From: Lysinibacillus cavernae
Lineage (GTDB): Bacteria > Bacillota > Bacilli > Bacillales_A > Planococcaceae
Assembly: GCF_009724685.1 (NCBI RefSeq)
Contig: NZ_WMEF01000005.1
Span: 1 to 64,000, forward strand
Direction of reading: 5' to 3'
DNA: 64,000 nucleotides
The notes under the pieces are model-generated. The model did not search any database. It saw only the letters and a program-made list of their open reading frames with translations, and had not been told where the DNA came from. Position numbers and translations under genes: made by a program. Below, in pieces: positions 34,163-43,428 of this stretch (position 1 is its first letter; each line of letters starts with the position of its first letter).

Positions 34163-35305
34163 TCACTTTAAATCGATTGGTTGTTGTTGTGTGACACAAT
34201 GAATCATACCACCATCTTTATAAAGTTCCCTTACATCAATACCAATCACTTCTCGATTAGGATAAAGCTTTTGGATTATATCGTTTGCTATTTTATCATT
34301 AGGGTCATTATAATTCGGAACTAATACAACTGTATTGCCAATATAATAATTTACATATGAACCTTTATACCCTAAGTTCTTTCCGTTATCTAAAATTACA
34401 TTATTTTTACTAATTGGTAAATAAACATACTCATATGGCTCATCGAAAGAATTCTTTGCATTCATTAATGTTTTAATATCCCTATTAGAAAGACCCCATT
34501 CTTCTAAATCATCCTTTTTCATTGTAATGATAGTGGACTTATTATGGAATTTTGCAAAACCATCAATATGAAAATCTGTAATGTCTAGGTTTGGTACACC
34601 ATCTAACCAAATAAAATGACTAGCACCGAGATTTTTACTCACATAGTCTTCAATTTCTGATTCTGATTTTTTAGGATTTCGATTTTTATTGATGACAGCG
34701 CTACGTGTGGATAAAAAAGTACCATTACCATCCAGTTCAAATGCTCCACCTTCGAGCACCACACTATTCAGATTGATTCGTTCCATACCTAACTGCTTAC
34801 TAAGAGCACTTGGTATTAATGCATCATTTTTATATTGTGTTTTCTTACCCCATCCATTAAATCCCCAATCCATGAGCTTTAAATTGTTATCTTTATCGTA
34901 TACAAAAATCGGTGCCGTATCTCTTGCCCATACATCATCAGTAGGTACAATATAAAAATCGATTTTGTTCATATTTACCCCCTCATCATACAGAAGGTCA
35001 TAAATATAATTCTTTTCATATTCATCATACGCGATAATATGGACATTTTCTCCATCGCTAAGCGCTGCCGTCATTTCAATCCAAATGGGTTCAATCTTTT
35101 CCGCATAGTCCTTACCATATGTAAAGGAATGAGGCCATTGCAACCAGGTACCTTCATGTTTGCTGCTTTCATCAGGCATTGTATACTTACCTACAACTTG
35201 ATTTTGCTCAAATTGGCTCCCCTGTACTTTACTTGGATTACAACCTCCCATAATAAACCCTGCTGTTAATACAGCCCCTGTGCAACATGCAATAATTTTT
35301 TTCAT
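34163..35305 (-). CDS. Exported lipoprotein of the agmatine deiminase (PAD_porph) family (380 aa)
   Basis: I choose ATG 35305 (AAGGAG 9 bases upstream) over the TTG two codons earlier. The N-terminus MKKIIACCTGAVLTAGFIMG ends in a lipobox MGGC (C22), so the enzyme is predicted to be a lipoprotein outside the cell, unlike cytoplasmic AguA. Catalytic features are intact: DDVWARDTAPIFV, LEGGAFELDGNGTFLST, ITDFHIDGFAKF (His) and the C-terminal GGMIHCVTQQQP with the nucleophilic Cys. The expected reaction is agmatine to N-carbamoylputrescine plus ammonia, or deimination of arginine-like groups. It is monocistronic. Confidence 0.88.
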   Translation of the reverse strand: MKKIIACCTGAVLTAGFIMGGCNPSKVQGSQFEQNQVVGKYTMPDESSKHEGTWLQWPHSFTYGKDYAEKIEPIWIEMTAALSDGENVHIIAYDEYEKNYIYDLLYDEGVNMNKIDFYIVPTDDVWARDTAPIFVYDKDNNLKLMDWGFNGWGKKTQYKNDALIPSALSKQLGMERINLNSVVLEGGAFELDGNGTFLSTRSAVINKNRNPKKSESEIEDYVSKNLGASHFIWLDGVPNLDITDFHIDGFAKFHNKSTIITMKKDDLEEWGLSNRDIKTLMNAKNSFDEPYEYVYLPISKNNVILDNGKNLGYKGSYVNYYIGNTVVLVPNYNDPNDKIANDIIQKLYPNREVIGIDVRELYKDGGMIHCVTQQQPIDLK

Positions 35306-35385
35306 ATCCAAGATCTCCTTATGTTGTGATAGTTTTCTCTTAGAAGTAGCATAAGGTTTGACATAATGTGAAGGTCAAGCAATTA

Positions 35386-36207
35386 TTACATTGGCTTTTT
35401 AATGACGGGAAAATTAATTTGCGTCACGTACTCCTCAATATGACAGTCACATTCCGAACCTTTCAAGTAGGTTTCATATGGTGGACCTTCCAAAATGTAG
35501 CCATTGCTTGCTACCCACTCTTCAAGTGCCATATGCGCATATCCGATATAGTCATAGCTTCCTATATGCAAAGTAGTAGCAACCATTTTTTGGGGGAGTA
35601 ATTTTATTTGCCATTCGCTTGATATTTTTTCGTCCTTTCTACAAATAATTGGAATCATTAATTCAACATCACATTGTTCAGGAGAAAACTCTTCATCAAA
35701 AAAAATGGTGGAGGGAACACCAAGTAACTGAATATTACTTTCTTCTGCGCTATCGTAAAGGGAATCAATATACCTGTCCATATCATCTAGATTAATATGC
35801 AATCTTTGACTTACGACACTCGTCTCGTTTCGCATCCCAAGCAATATATCATACGACCTTCCTATACCCTGTAATAAATCCACTTTCTTTTCAATCAATT
35901 CTTGCATCTCTGCAATAATTTGTCTATTCTGACTCATTTCGTTTGATATTTCATCTATTTTCGTTTGTATCATTCCTGTAAATATTGTACTGTCTGATTG
36001 GAGAATTGTTCTAATTTCGGGTAAGGAAAACCTATATTCTTTAAGTTTCTTGATTCGTAATGCCTTATCTAATTGACTCGGGTCATAATATCTGTAACCG
36101 TTTGTTGTATCTACAAGTTCTGGTTTCAAAAGTTCTTCCTTGTCATAGTGTCTTAACATGCGCGCACTCATTTTGCAAAGCTGTGAAAATTTGCTAATCG
36201 TATACAT
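35386..36207 (-). CDS. MerR-family regulator with GyrI-like effector domain (273 aa)
   Basis: A MerR winged helix occupies residues 1-70 (MYTISKFSQLCKMSARMLRH with YDKEELLKP and GYRYYD). A coiled-coil dimer helix follows at about 75-120, then a GyrI/BmrR-type ligand-binding domain (about 130-270) with the end TYLKGSECDCHIEEYVTQINF then PVIKK. Such proteins bind hydrophobic drugs or other small molecules and remodel a long-spacer promoter. GGGAGAAAT precedes ATG 36207. The agmatine-deiminase gene lies 80 bases downstream on the same strand and is a possible target or partner. Confidence 0.9.
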   Translation of the reverse strand: MYTISKFSQLCKMSARMLRHYDKEELLKPELVDTTNGYRYYDPSQLDKALRIKKLKEYRFSLPEIRTILQSDSTIFTGMIQTKIDEISNEMSQNRQIIAEMQELIEKKVDLLQGIGRSYDILLGMRNETSVVSQRLHINLDDMDRYIDSLYDSAEESNIQLLGVPSTIFFDEEFSPEQCDVELMIPIICRKDEKISSEWQIKLLPQKMVATTLHIGSYDYIGYAHMALEEWVASNGYILEGPPYETYLKGSECDCHIEEYVTQINFPVIKKPM

Positions 36208-36645
36208 ATTTCTCCCTTACTTTTTGTAATTTTTTAAGTAAAATCGCTAGTAGAATGTCTGAAGCCTATGATAACAATAGCTTCTCACAAAAAGCAAGAA
36301 AGCTTAAAGAACATAAAGATCAAAAGACAGATTTGAGGATAAGTTACTGTCAAAATAGACTTAGAAGGAAGAAATTAATTATAAAAAAAATTAAAGAGGT
36401 CATCTAAACTTATGAAGAAGGACTAAAATTCCCCCTGCCCCATTAATACAACCTAATAATCCAAAAACTAAGTACTCCTAATATCATTGTTGTTTACTTT
36501 CTGTCATAATCACAAACTCCAAATATCTATTTTTTATCGAAAAACAATAAAATTTTATTCTTTATCACCTTTTATTTATTGACATTTTAACTTTCTAATT
36601 ATAAAATGACCAAAACCTTAACTATAAATATGGAAGGGTGATTTT
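36208..36645. other. Gap with a weak ORF
   Basis: A plus-strand frame from ATG 36255 (50 codons, Lys-rich, no ribosome binding site) looks doubtful. A degenerate copy of the palindromic repeat centre (CCCTGCCCCATTAATAC) lies near 36432-36450. I see nothing else. Confidence 0.3.
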
Positions 36646-37089
36646 ATGAATTATGAGGATTTAATGCAGCAGGAAGGTTATATTTTTTTAGATAAGATAA
36701 TGGAGCCAGGCACAAACTCATTGAGAGTTTCTATAAATAGGGCAGTCTTAAGTTCCAAAAGCGAGGATGTAAACTTTGCTGAACATACATTATATAATGT
36801 CTATCCAATTGAAATTGATAAGACATTACCAGTATTAAATATAGAATTCGATTCTTATGTATCCTATTCTGTTTCCGATGAGTCCTTTCATTTTGTAAAT
36901 CAAGAGGATGAATTTACGGGACACGCAGTACGTTTATTTACAAAATCTAGTTATTTAGATTTTATAAGTAACGGAACTATCGCTCAGGAAATCTATTCCT
37001 ATAAAGAGCTATTCCACTATCAGATTGTTTGTTTAGATCATATAATTGATATTGTTTCATTCGATAAGCCTAGTATTATAGAGGAATAA
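36646..37089 (+). CDS. Hypothetical acidic protein (147 aa)
   Basis: GGAAGGGTGA precedes ATG 36646. A soluble, acidic protein with mixed strands: SLRVSINRAVLSSKS (about 25-39), PVLNIEFDSYVSYSVSDESF (about 64-83), then a helix (TKSSYLDFISNGTIAQEIYS) and the strand FHYQIVCLDHIIDIVSFD. There is no signal or membrane segment. I do not recognise the family. The overall size and acidity would fit a small structural or immunity-like protein, but nothing in the surroundings supports a specific role. Confidence 0.6.
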   Translation: MNYEDLMQQEGYIFLDKIMEPGTNSLRVSINRAVLSSKSEDVNFAEHTLYNVYPIEIDKTLPVLNIEFDSYVSYSVSDESFHFVNQEDEFTGHAVRLFTKSSYLDFISNGTIAQEIYSYKELFHYQIVCLDHIIDIVSFDKPSIIEE

Positions 37090-37205
37090 ATAGAGCCTCA
37101 AACGTTTTTATTTTCATCAAAAATAAACGTATAAAAGCGTCTTTAAATTCTTCTACTCTACAAGAAAGCTAGTATAAACTGATTACAGGGCTTAACGTAT
37201 TATTT

Positions 37206-37365
37206 GAGGCTTTTAATAATGAATTATGGCATTTAAGTGTTTATTGAAACATTGTACTAGTTTTGACTGTTTGACGAATTAGGTCAATAAGATTTCAGTA
37301 CCTTTTGAGACCAGATGTACACCGTTTTTTGCAAAATATTCTGGATGGCATATAGAAAATGTTGT
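37206..37365 (-). pseudogene. Decayed copy of the 3' end of the OatA-like acyltransferase
   Basis: This stretch matches 38846-39065 closely (for example TTTGACGAATTAGG versus TTTGGCGAATTAGG, and TTTGCAAAATATTCTGGATG in both). It encodes the KDGVHLVSKG-like end of the SGNH domain and includes the flanking 3' sequence. The rest of the gene is absent. It is a relic of a second acyltransferase copy or of a partial duplication. Confidence 0.6.
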
Positions 37366-37547
37366 TTCCCCCTATTTTAAACTCTATTGATTGATTCCTA
37401 TAAAAACGATACCGCATGGTCACGTTGATTTGATTAGGTACAATACCCGTTTTTCAACGAAGTCTCATTTTTTAGGTCAGCGCATGGAAAAGGCATTAAC
37501 AAAAAGGATTTATCCTTTCTTGTTAATGCCTATTATTTTAACCTAGC

Positions 37548-37889
37548 TTAAATAGATCTTTTATAAGCATGCATTGTCGAAGTATATTGGAATATTTTAG
37601 GGTTGACTAGTCCCTCACGTAAATCTATCATTCCTAATTGTCCCATTCTATTCAGTAAAGGAATCAACCAACTACCACTTGGAGAACCTTGTAAAACTTC
37701 AATTTGATTGGATGATAACTTTGAAACTTTACTAGTGTCTATCGGTTCTTTTGCATTTTCTATTGTTTCTTGAAAAGCTTTCAAATCAGTTTTATACATA
37801 TTCTCGCCAACTTGTTCAGTAAAACCTTTATAACCGTAAGCTCCTCGAAGGATAGTTAACCTAATACTCATATCTTCCATAGAAACCAT
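37548..37889 (-). CDS. Hypothetical protein (about 113 aa)
   Basis: The start is uncertain: ATG 37889 (GGTG upstream) or GTG 37901. The sequence MVSMEDMSIRLTILRGAYGY then KGFTEQVGENMYKTDLKAFQ... is soluble. A middle helix (LKAFQETIENAKEPIDTSKV) is followed by LSSNQIEVLQGSPSGSWLIPLLNRMGQLGMIDLREG. It may be the 3' part of a longer gene, because the upstream region (37952-38226) holds a broken exported-protein frame on the same strand. No family is recognised. Confidence 0.4.
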   Translation of the reverse strand: MVSMEDMSIRLTILRGAYGYKGFTEQVGENMYKTDLKAFQETIENAKEPIDTSKVSKLSSNQIEVLQGSPSGSWLIPLLNRMGQLGMIDLREGLVNPKIFQYTSTMHAYKRSI

Positions 37890-37951
37890 TTTTAAATACA
37901 CCGCCCTTCATTGGATTCCTAAATTATTAATGAAGAATATTTATAGTTTTT

Positions 37952-38226
37952 TCAATGGTGATCCAGTGATCCATGGGGAACTTTGTGAAGTAGAATTAAA
38001 CTTATAAAATGCATATCCTCAGTTTGTTGATTGATTGTTCCAACTTGAGATGCTACTTTGTCAATATAAACAGATGTTAATGGTGGTGCTAGACCTCTTA
38101 GGACTGGACTAATTTTTACTTCTTCTTTAACTTTATCTTTTTCTACTTCTCAGGCTTTAGCTGTATTTAGCCCCAACAAGCCACTTGTTAAAATTCAGTT
38201 AGTAAATATTTCTTTATACGCAACAT
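37952..38226 (-). pseudogene. Broken exported protein
   Basis: AAAGGAG precedes a start near 38226-38221. The first frame gives a basic, hydrophobic start (RIKKYLLTEF), and after a frame change LTSGLLGLNTAKA completes a signal peptide with an AKA cleavage site, followed by TGA. Beyond it EVEKDKVKEEVKISPVLRGL then APPLTSVYIDKVASQVGTIN reads on. At least one frameshift and one stop interrupt it. Confidence 0.5.
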
Positions 38227-38522
38227 CTCCTTTTACATTATTTGTAACACATTAATAATTATCGTATAAAAAATACCATTTTTAACACTATTACTATTTA
38301 TTTATAATAATAAACAATAATATTGAGTGCGTCCCATATTTTTTATTACAATGTTGATAGAACGCAAGTGTTCCGCCAAGCAATACATAAAATAGTGTAA
38401 ATATTCCTCTATAAAAAAGCACCATCCTTGAAGAGGAAAGAACCGAATTTATACCTGTAGCTATCATGATAATAATAACTTTTCTAAGAAATTCAAATGT
38501 TCTTTAAAATAGCACCTAACTA

Positions 38523-38717
38523 CTATTTATCTTTATTTCGTTGATTTACATTTTTGTAGAATTTATCTCTGTCCCAATATATTAAAAATAAAGAACCTAT
38601 TAAACTAATACTTAGTAAAACTAAAAATAATGCAGATTTATTAGAATAATTAAATAGTCCAATTAATGAAACCAAAGCGACTAACATATAAGAATAGGGT
38701 ACACTGATCGTTTTCAA
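38523..38717 (-). CDS. Small two-helix membrane protein (64 aa)
   Basis: The start is TTG 38717 with AGGAGG 8 bases upstream. Helices lie at about residues 8-23 (YMLVALVSLIGLFNYS) and 29-47 (LFLVLLSISLIGSLFLIYW), followed by a charged tail (DRDKFYKNVNQRNKDK). Alternating hydrophobic and charged ends suggest a hairpin in the membrane with both termini inside. It has no recognisable family and is probably monocistronic. Confidence 0.6.
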   Translation of the reverse strand: MKTISVPYSYMLVALVSLIGLFNYSNKSALFLVLLSISLIGSLFLIYWDRDKFYKNVNQRNKDK

Positions 38718-38825
38718 ATTGAATACCTCCTAATTGTTATATTTAATATATACTAATTTTCTAAATTATGTAAAATGAAAGAAGTTTTTATGTAAAGACC
38801 TCGCCTCTTGCATGATGTGAAAGTA

Positions 38826-38853
38826 AAAAGCCTCCAAACAATTGAAGGCTTTT
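38826..38853 (-). terminator. Terminator of the acyltransferase gene
   Basis: AAAAGCCTCC / TTGAAGGCTTTT type hairpin located 3' of the acyltransferase. A similar hairpin lies at 43303-43332. Confidence 0.65.
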
Positions 38854-38962
38854 AATAATAATTTTATTGTATTTAACAAATCTATCATTCTTACATTCTT
38901 AAAATGGATTATGATTGTTCCCAGTCCTTTTTGAAACATTGCCACGCGTGCTAACCCATCAA

Positions 38963-40852
38963 TTATTTTTTAATTGTTTGGCGAATTAGGTTTGATAAAA
39001 TTTCAGTTCCTTTTGATACAAGATGTACTCCATCTTTTGCAAAATATTCTGGATGACCTATAGCAACAGAATACCAATCAATCAAGGTTACTTTATTATT
39101 TTGTTTTGCTTTTTTAATTAACGCATCATTTACTTTATCTTCCCAGGGGCGTGGTACACGTGTATTTACTAGATAAACATTTGCATTAGAAAAAGTATTT
39201 AACAATGAATCAAGTTGAGTGTCAGTAAAATAACCATTTGTCCCCAGTTGGATGATAACTGCTTTATCTTTATCATTGTAATCAGAGTAATTGGAAGCTA
39301 TTTGAGCAGCTTGAGACATTTGTCTGCCAACTTTCGCATCAATGGTTATATTTGGATAAATTTCAGTTAAATTAGGTGCAATATTAATCATAACAGAATC
39401 CCCAATGGCTAGTATTCCCTTAAAAGTTTTTGCACTTCTTTCATTTTGCTCCAACTTGGATGATTCTTTATCCTGTTTGTTTTCTTGCGCTATTTTATTT
39501 TCGCTATCTTGATTAACATCATTTTCTTGCGTTATTTTTCTACTTGAATTTTCAATAGCATTCGTACTAGCATCAGTTTTCCTATCACTATTTATTTTTA
39601 CTACTTCTTGAGATGATTTTAATGTTTCACTTTGTTCATTTTGTATCAAACCTGTAATGCCCGCAATAAACATAATAGAAATTAGAACAAAGAATACTGT
39701 TGATAATTTATGAACTATTGAAGTATCTTTCCATTTCAAATGGTTTATTATCCATCGTATATATAAACCGAAACCGTTTTTTTTAATAGGCATTTCAATA
39801 TAACGATATGAAAATTCTGCGATGATTAAAGTTAAGGCGATCAGCAAACCGAAGCGCCAAAATACTAGATTTCCTATTTCTTGAATAGGTGTACCCAATA
39901 CTATAACTGGATAATGCCAAAGATAAATTCCATAGGATCTTGAACCAATCCAACAAAGCGGCTTAAATGATAGTAGTTTACTTAAAAGGCTGGATGGATG
40001 ACAGACACAAGCTATTAGTATAGCTGCATTTATGCAAAAAAGGAACATACCCCCTCTATATAAAAAAGTTTGATATTCATCTACTAAACATATCGACAAA
40101 ATTATAATTGTCAGGGATATGAAACTTATGATATTTAATTTTTTTATATGCCCATCAGATAATTTTTTAGATGAAAGTCTTTTCATTGACCATATCAAAG
40201 CAAGCCAACAACCTATTAATAATTCAAATACCCTAGTATCTGTACCATAGTATATCCTACTCGGATCATTTCCTGGTACATAGAGTAGACTCATTAATAT
40301 TGCTGAATATATGGCCCCCATCATAACGAAGATTGAAAATTTACTTTGTTTTTTTAAAATGAAAAGTCCCATTAACAATATGACTGGCCATAGTAAGTAA
40401 AACTGTTCTTCAATCGCCAATGACCAAAGGTTTTTTAAAGGGGAAGGAGAGCCAAAACTATCAAAGTAAGATGTTTTATGGAAAATAAACCACCAGTTAC
40501 TAGAATAAAAAAATGAAGCTAGAGCATCTCCCCTTAGTTTATTTATAAGTTCTGGGTTAAACAATATCACCCATATAAAGATTGAAATGACCATAAAATA
40601 TACCGCAGGAATTAATCTTCTAAATCGATTAATCCAAAATTTCCGTAAATTCACGGTTATCTTATCCCCTTCTACTGGCAATATAGTTGATGTTATAAGA
40701 TAACCCGATAGAACAAAAAAAATATCAACTCCTAGGAATCCACCTTTGGCCCACTGGAAGTTAAAATGATAAAAAATGACAGACGATACTGCTAAAGCTC
40801 GAAGTCCGTCTAAGCCAGAGATATGACGGTGATTGTGTGGCTGTCTACCCAT
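38963..40852 (-). CDS. OatA-type membrane O-acyltransferase with SGNH domain (629 aa)
   Basis: I use ATG 40852 (GGAGG 7 bases upstream), giving MGRQPHNHRHISGLDGLRAL. Residues 10-375 form the Acyl_transf_3 membrane domain with about ten helices (hallmarks HISGLDGLRALAV, GFLGVDIFFVLSGYLIT and NLWSLAIEEQFYLLWP). After a linker rich in Lys, Asn, Glu and Gln (about 415-475), an extracytoplasmic SGNH esterase/transferase domain carries GDSVMINIAP (Ser), QLGTNGYF and KDGVHLVSKG (Asp-His). OatA proteins O-acetylate MurNAc in peptidoglycan, giving lysozyme resistance; relatives decorate other wall polymers. Confidence 0.92.
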   Translation of the reverse strand: MGRQPHNHRHISGLDGLRALAVSSVIFYHFNFQWAKGGFLGVDIFFVLSGYLITSTILPVEGDKITVNLRKFWINRFRRLIPAVYFMVISIFIWVILFNPELINKLRGDALASFFYSSNWWFIFHKTSYFDSFGSPSPLKNLWSLAIEEQFYLLWPVILLMGLFILKKQSKFSIFVMMGAIYSAILMSLLYVPGNDPSRIYYGTDTRVFELLIGCWLALIWSMKRLSSKKLSDGHIKKLNIISFISLTIIILSICLVDEYQTFLYRGGMFLFCINAAILIACVCHPSSLLSKLLSFKPLCWIGSRSYGIYLWHYPVIVLGTPIQEIGNLVFWRFGLLIALTLIIAEFSYRYIEMPIKKNGFGLYIRWIINHLKWKDTSIVHKLSTVFFVLISIMFIAGITGLIQNEQSETLKSSQEVVKINSDRKTDASTNAIENSSRKITQENDVNQDSENKIAQENKQDKESSKLEQNERSAKTFKGILAIGDSVMINIAPNLTEIYPNITIDAKVGRQMSQAAQIASNYSDYNDKDKAVIIQLGTNGYFTDTQLDSLLNTFSNANVYLVNTRVPRPWEDKVNDALIKKAKQNNKVTLIDWYSVAIGHPEYFAKDGVHLVSKGTEILSNLIRQTIKK

Positions 40853-41078
40853 AACAATTCCTCCAAAAATTTTTGCAACCACAATCTTGTTTTCAATAGT
40901 AGTTTAAATACTGTAATTTAAAGTAAACTACTTTTCTACAAGCCTTCATAAAAAACATACATATTAAATTCGATGGAGCAGTTGTCTGTTAATTGTTTTT
41001 AAGGCTTTATACTCCCATCCACTGTCTTTTCATATAAGAAAATCAGTGGATGATGAATATATTTAAAAGTTTTAATAT

Positions 41079-42680
41079 CTACTCTTTATGAAGGTACAAT
41101 GCTTTCCCATCTTCCATATCCTTCAATAAATCATTGCTTATAATTGCTTTTCCAGTAACGCCTTCTAGTCCCTGAATAACAGTTCCTTCATTTACAGCTG
41201 TATAACTATCACCTTTGGTAGAAAGTACAACATAATTGCCTTTTGCTCCTCCTCCAGCGTTCATCACAATGATTTCTTTGTTTCCATTTGTAACTTTATC
41301 ACTTATAATGATCGGTGTTTGAATAAGTGTAAACTCTTGTTTCACTTGCCATTCACCAGTATCTTGCTGTTTCAAGAGTAGTGCAGTACTACCGCCTGTA
41401 CCACTTGTATATGGTCCCATCAATACAGTAAAGATTTCTTCATTTCCATCTTCATCTAAGTCCACATAATTGTAGTAGTATTTTGTTGTTTCTAAAAATT
41501 CATTTGGAATTTGTAAATATTCAACAATTATTTTCTCTAATTGTGCATTGGGTTGTGGTTCTGCCAGAATACCTACAATTTTCTCGTTTATTTTTTTAGT
41601 TTCTTGCGATTCTACCTTTCCCTGCTCTGCTGCCTTGACTTTTAATGATTCATTATCGATTATTTTTCCATCTGCACCGAATACTACTAGTGAACTTGAT
41701 GCCATGCAACAAACTAAAAATATAGCTAGTACTGTAATACCTTTCTTTTTATTACCACTAAATGTAATGTTTTGAAATCTTTTTTTCACTATCTTTATCC
41801 CTCCATTAAAATTGGATGTAAATACACTCTTTCTATTACTTGGTTGTTTAATAGAGTGTAAAATGGTTTCCATATACCTTTTTTTATAAATACTATCTTT
41901 TCCACTTATTACATACTCATCACAAATCATTTCAATTGTTTCATCAAACTTTTTGGACATGAGGTGAACAAATGGATTAAACCAATATAATGTCCTTACT
42001 ATAAATAACATCACTTTTAGTTCAATATCATGTCGTTTATAATGAATCAACTCATGCTTCAATATTAGATATAAGTCTGTTTCTGAATACTCAATACAAG
42101 GAATTACAACTGTTGGTTTAAACATCCCAAACATCATAGGAGATTGGATCTTTGTTGATTTACGCAAACTAACTTTTCTTTTTATTCCCAGACTACCTTT
42201 TAACTCGGAAAATATCTTCCTCTCATTAGGACCTGCTTCTATAGACCAACGTTTAATGTTCTTAACAAAAATTATATAACCAAATACATGGTAAAATGAA
42301 AATAGTAATGCCCCTACAACCCATAGAACTGTACCAATATGTAATAGTGACATTTCATCAAAAAAACTTTCCTTTTTTTCATTTTGATTTTCTATTACTT
42401 TAGGACTTTGTATTTCATCACTGATAATATCGTTTGTTAACAACTCATTTAGGTGATTGGATTCAGGTGAAATTTGTACTGCACTAACATGGAATGGTGC
42501 GTCAGGAATCGTATATGTAATTGGTATTAACAAGCGAATCGTAATAACTAGCCATACATAATATTTCCATCTAGCAACATACTTTTTGTCCAGTATAGGG
42601 GTTATTGCATACATGATTAGGATAACAACCGACATTATTAAGGAAATTTCTAAGATATTCAAAAATAAATTTTGAATCAT
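41079..42680 (-). CDS. BlaR1/MecR1-like M56 sensor protease with non-penicillin C-terminal domain (533 aa)
   Basis: The N-terminal M56 membrane metalloprotease has four helices (about 8-30, 40-58, 112-138 and 320-338), the FKPTVVIP segment and the zinc motif H209-E-L-I-H213 (LKHELIHYKRHD). In BlaR1 a class D beta-lactamase-like sensor follows. Here residues about 370-533 carry no SxxK; instead they hold NYVDLDEDGNEEIFTVLMGP and IVMNAGGGAKGNYVVL, like calcium-loop/VCBS-type domains. The gene overlaps blaI by 4 bases (ATGA), so translation is coupled. It probably cleaves or inactivates the BlaI-like repressor on sensing an unknown extracellular signal. Confidence 0.88.
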   Translation of the reverse strand: MIQNLFLNILEISLIMSVVILIMYAITPILDKKYVARWKYYVWLVITIRLLIPITYTIPDAPFHVSAVQISPESNHLNELLTNDIISDEIQSPKVIENQNEKKESFFDEMSLLHIGTVLWVVGALLFSFYHVFGYIIFVKNIKRWSIEAGPNERKIFSELKGSLGIKRKVSLRKSTKIQSPMMFGMFKPTVVIPCIEYSETDLYLILKHELIHYKRHDIELKVMLFIVRTLYWFNPFVHLMSKKFDETIEMICDEYVISGKDSIYKKRYMETILHSIKQPSNRKSVFTSNFNGGIKIVKKRFQNITFSGNKKKGITVLAIFLVCCMASSSLVVFGADGKIIDNESLKVKAAEQGKVESQETKKINEKIVGILAEPQPNAQLEKIIVEYLQIPNEFLETTKYYYNYVDLDEDGNEEIFTVLMGPYTSGTGGSTALLLKQQDTGEWQVKQEFTLIQTPIIISDKVTNGNKEIIVMNAGGGAKGNYVVLSTKGDSYTAVNEGTVIQGLEGVTGKAIISNDLLKDMEDGKALYLHKE

Positions 42681-43060
42681 TCTTTTTTATCCTCCGAAGG
42701 TAAATCATCTAAAAAATCCTTTAATTCTTGTATTTGCTCTTCATTTACTGATTTTGCATTATTTAAATGCACAACAAAATTTTTAACTGAATTACCAAAA
42801 AACCTCTCCAATATTGTCTTACTTTCATTGTTTGCATATTCTTCTTGAGTAACAAGGGGACTGTAAAAGTTTACTTTGCCTCTTTTTTCAATTTTTAAAA
42901 AACCTTTTGCCTCTAATCTAGACAAGAACGAGAGAATAGTTGTGGGTGCTAGTTCTTTTGTTTTCTCTAGATGTTCTTGAATATAGATTCTACTTACTGC
43001 TTCAGTAGCATCCCAAACAATCAACATTAATTCTAATTCTGAATCTGGTAATCTTTTCAT
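42677..43060 (-). CDS. blaI: BlaI/MecI/CopY-family repressor (127 aa)
   Basis: A winged-helix repressor. The DNA-binding part is LPDSELELMLIVWDATEAVS then RIYIQEHLEKTKELAPTTIL and SFLSRLEAKGFLKIEKRGKV (about 4-66). The C-terminal dimerisation helices (about 80-127) are the part usually cut by BlaR1. GGGAG precedes ATG 43060. It is the first gene of the blaI-blaR1-like operon, and a 16-bp inverted repeat covers its promoter, consistent with autoregulation. Confidence 0.9.
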   Translation of the reverse strand: MKRLPDSELELMLIVWDATEAVSRIYIQEHLEKTKELAPTTILSFLSRLEAKGFLKIEKRGKVNFYSPLVTQEEYANNESKTILERFFGNSVKNFVVHLNNAKSVNEEQIQELKDFLDDLPSEDKKE

Positions 43061-43074
43061 TATGACTCCCTTTC

Positions 43075-43120
43075 TTCTACAAATGCAGAACGTTCTGTTT
43101 CATATTCTGCATTTGTAGAA
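43075..43120 (-). promoter_or_regulatory. BlaI-type operator: 16-bp perfect inverted repeat
   Basis: TTCTACAAATGCAGAA (43075-43090) and its exact reverse complement (43105-43120), with a 14-base spacer. Each arm contains TACAAATGCA, close to the TACA-n2-TGTA BlaI/MecI operator. They flank the blaI ribosome binding site and -10, so repressor binding would block transcription. Confidence 0.8.
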
Positions 43121-43132
43121 TATGAAAGTCAA
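43104..43132 (-). promoter_or_regulatory. Promoter of the blaI operon
   Basis: On the minus strand, TTGACT (43132-43127), a 17-bp spacer, and CAGAAT (43109-43104). The right operator arm covers the -10 and spacer. Confidence 0.55.
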
Positions 43133-43302
43133 TAGATATTATTCTTTAAGAAAAAAATGGTCAAAAATACCCATCATCTGTATACCTCAAATGAATTTTC
43201 AATCCAAATGAAGCAGGATGAATAATGTCATTTTAAGCGTTATTACATTCAAAAAAAGATTAATCAATATGCAGTTTCTTTTAAATTTATACTTGAAAAT
43301 AT

Positions 43303-43332
43303 AAAAAGCCTCCATGTAATTGGGGGCTTTTA
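43303..43332. terminator. Hairpin between the TetR gene and the bla-like operon
   Basis: AAAAAGCCTCC ... GGGGGCTTTT; a stem of 9-10 bp with T-rich 3' side. It probably ends the TetR transcript. Confidence 0.6.
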
Positions 43333-43428
43333 AAAATTGGAATTGACTTGCTCTTGCAAAACTAACCAACCAACGTCAACTCATGTTATATTTGTATCCA
43401 TTCAACATTACCAATGTATCTCCAGCAT

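Noticed and set aside
41079..43060. Classical beta-lactam resistance regulator pair
   Set aside because: The sensor lacks the penicillin-binding SxxK domain and no beta-lactamase gene with a signal peptide lies nearby; the two beta-lactamase-fold proteins in the window are cytoplasmic and distant.
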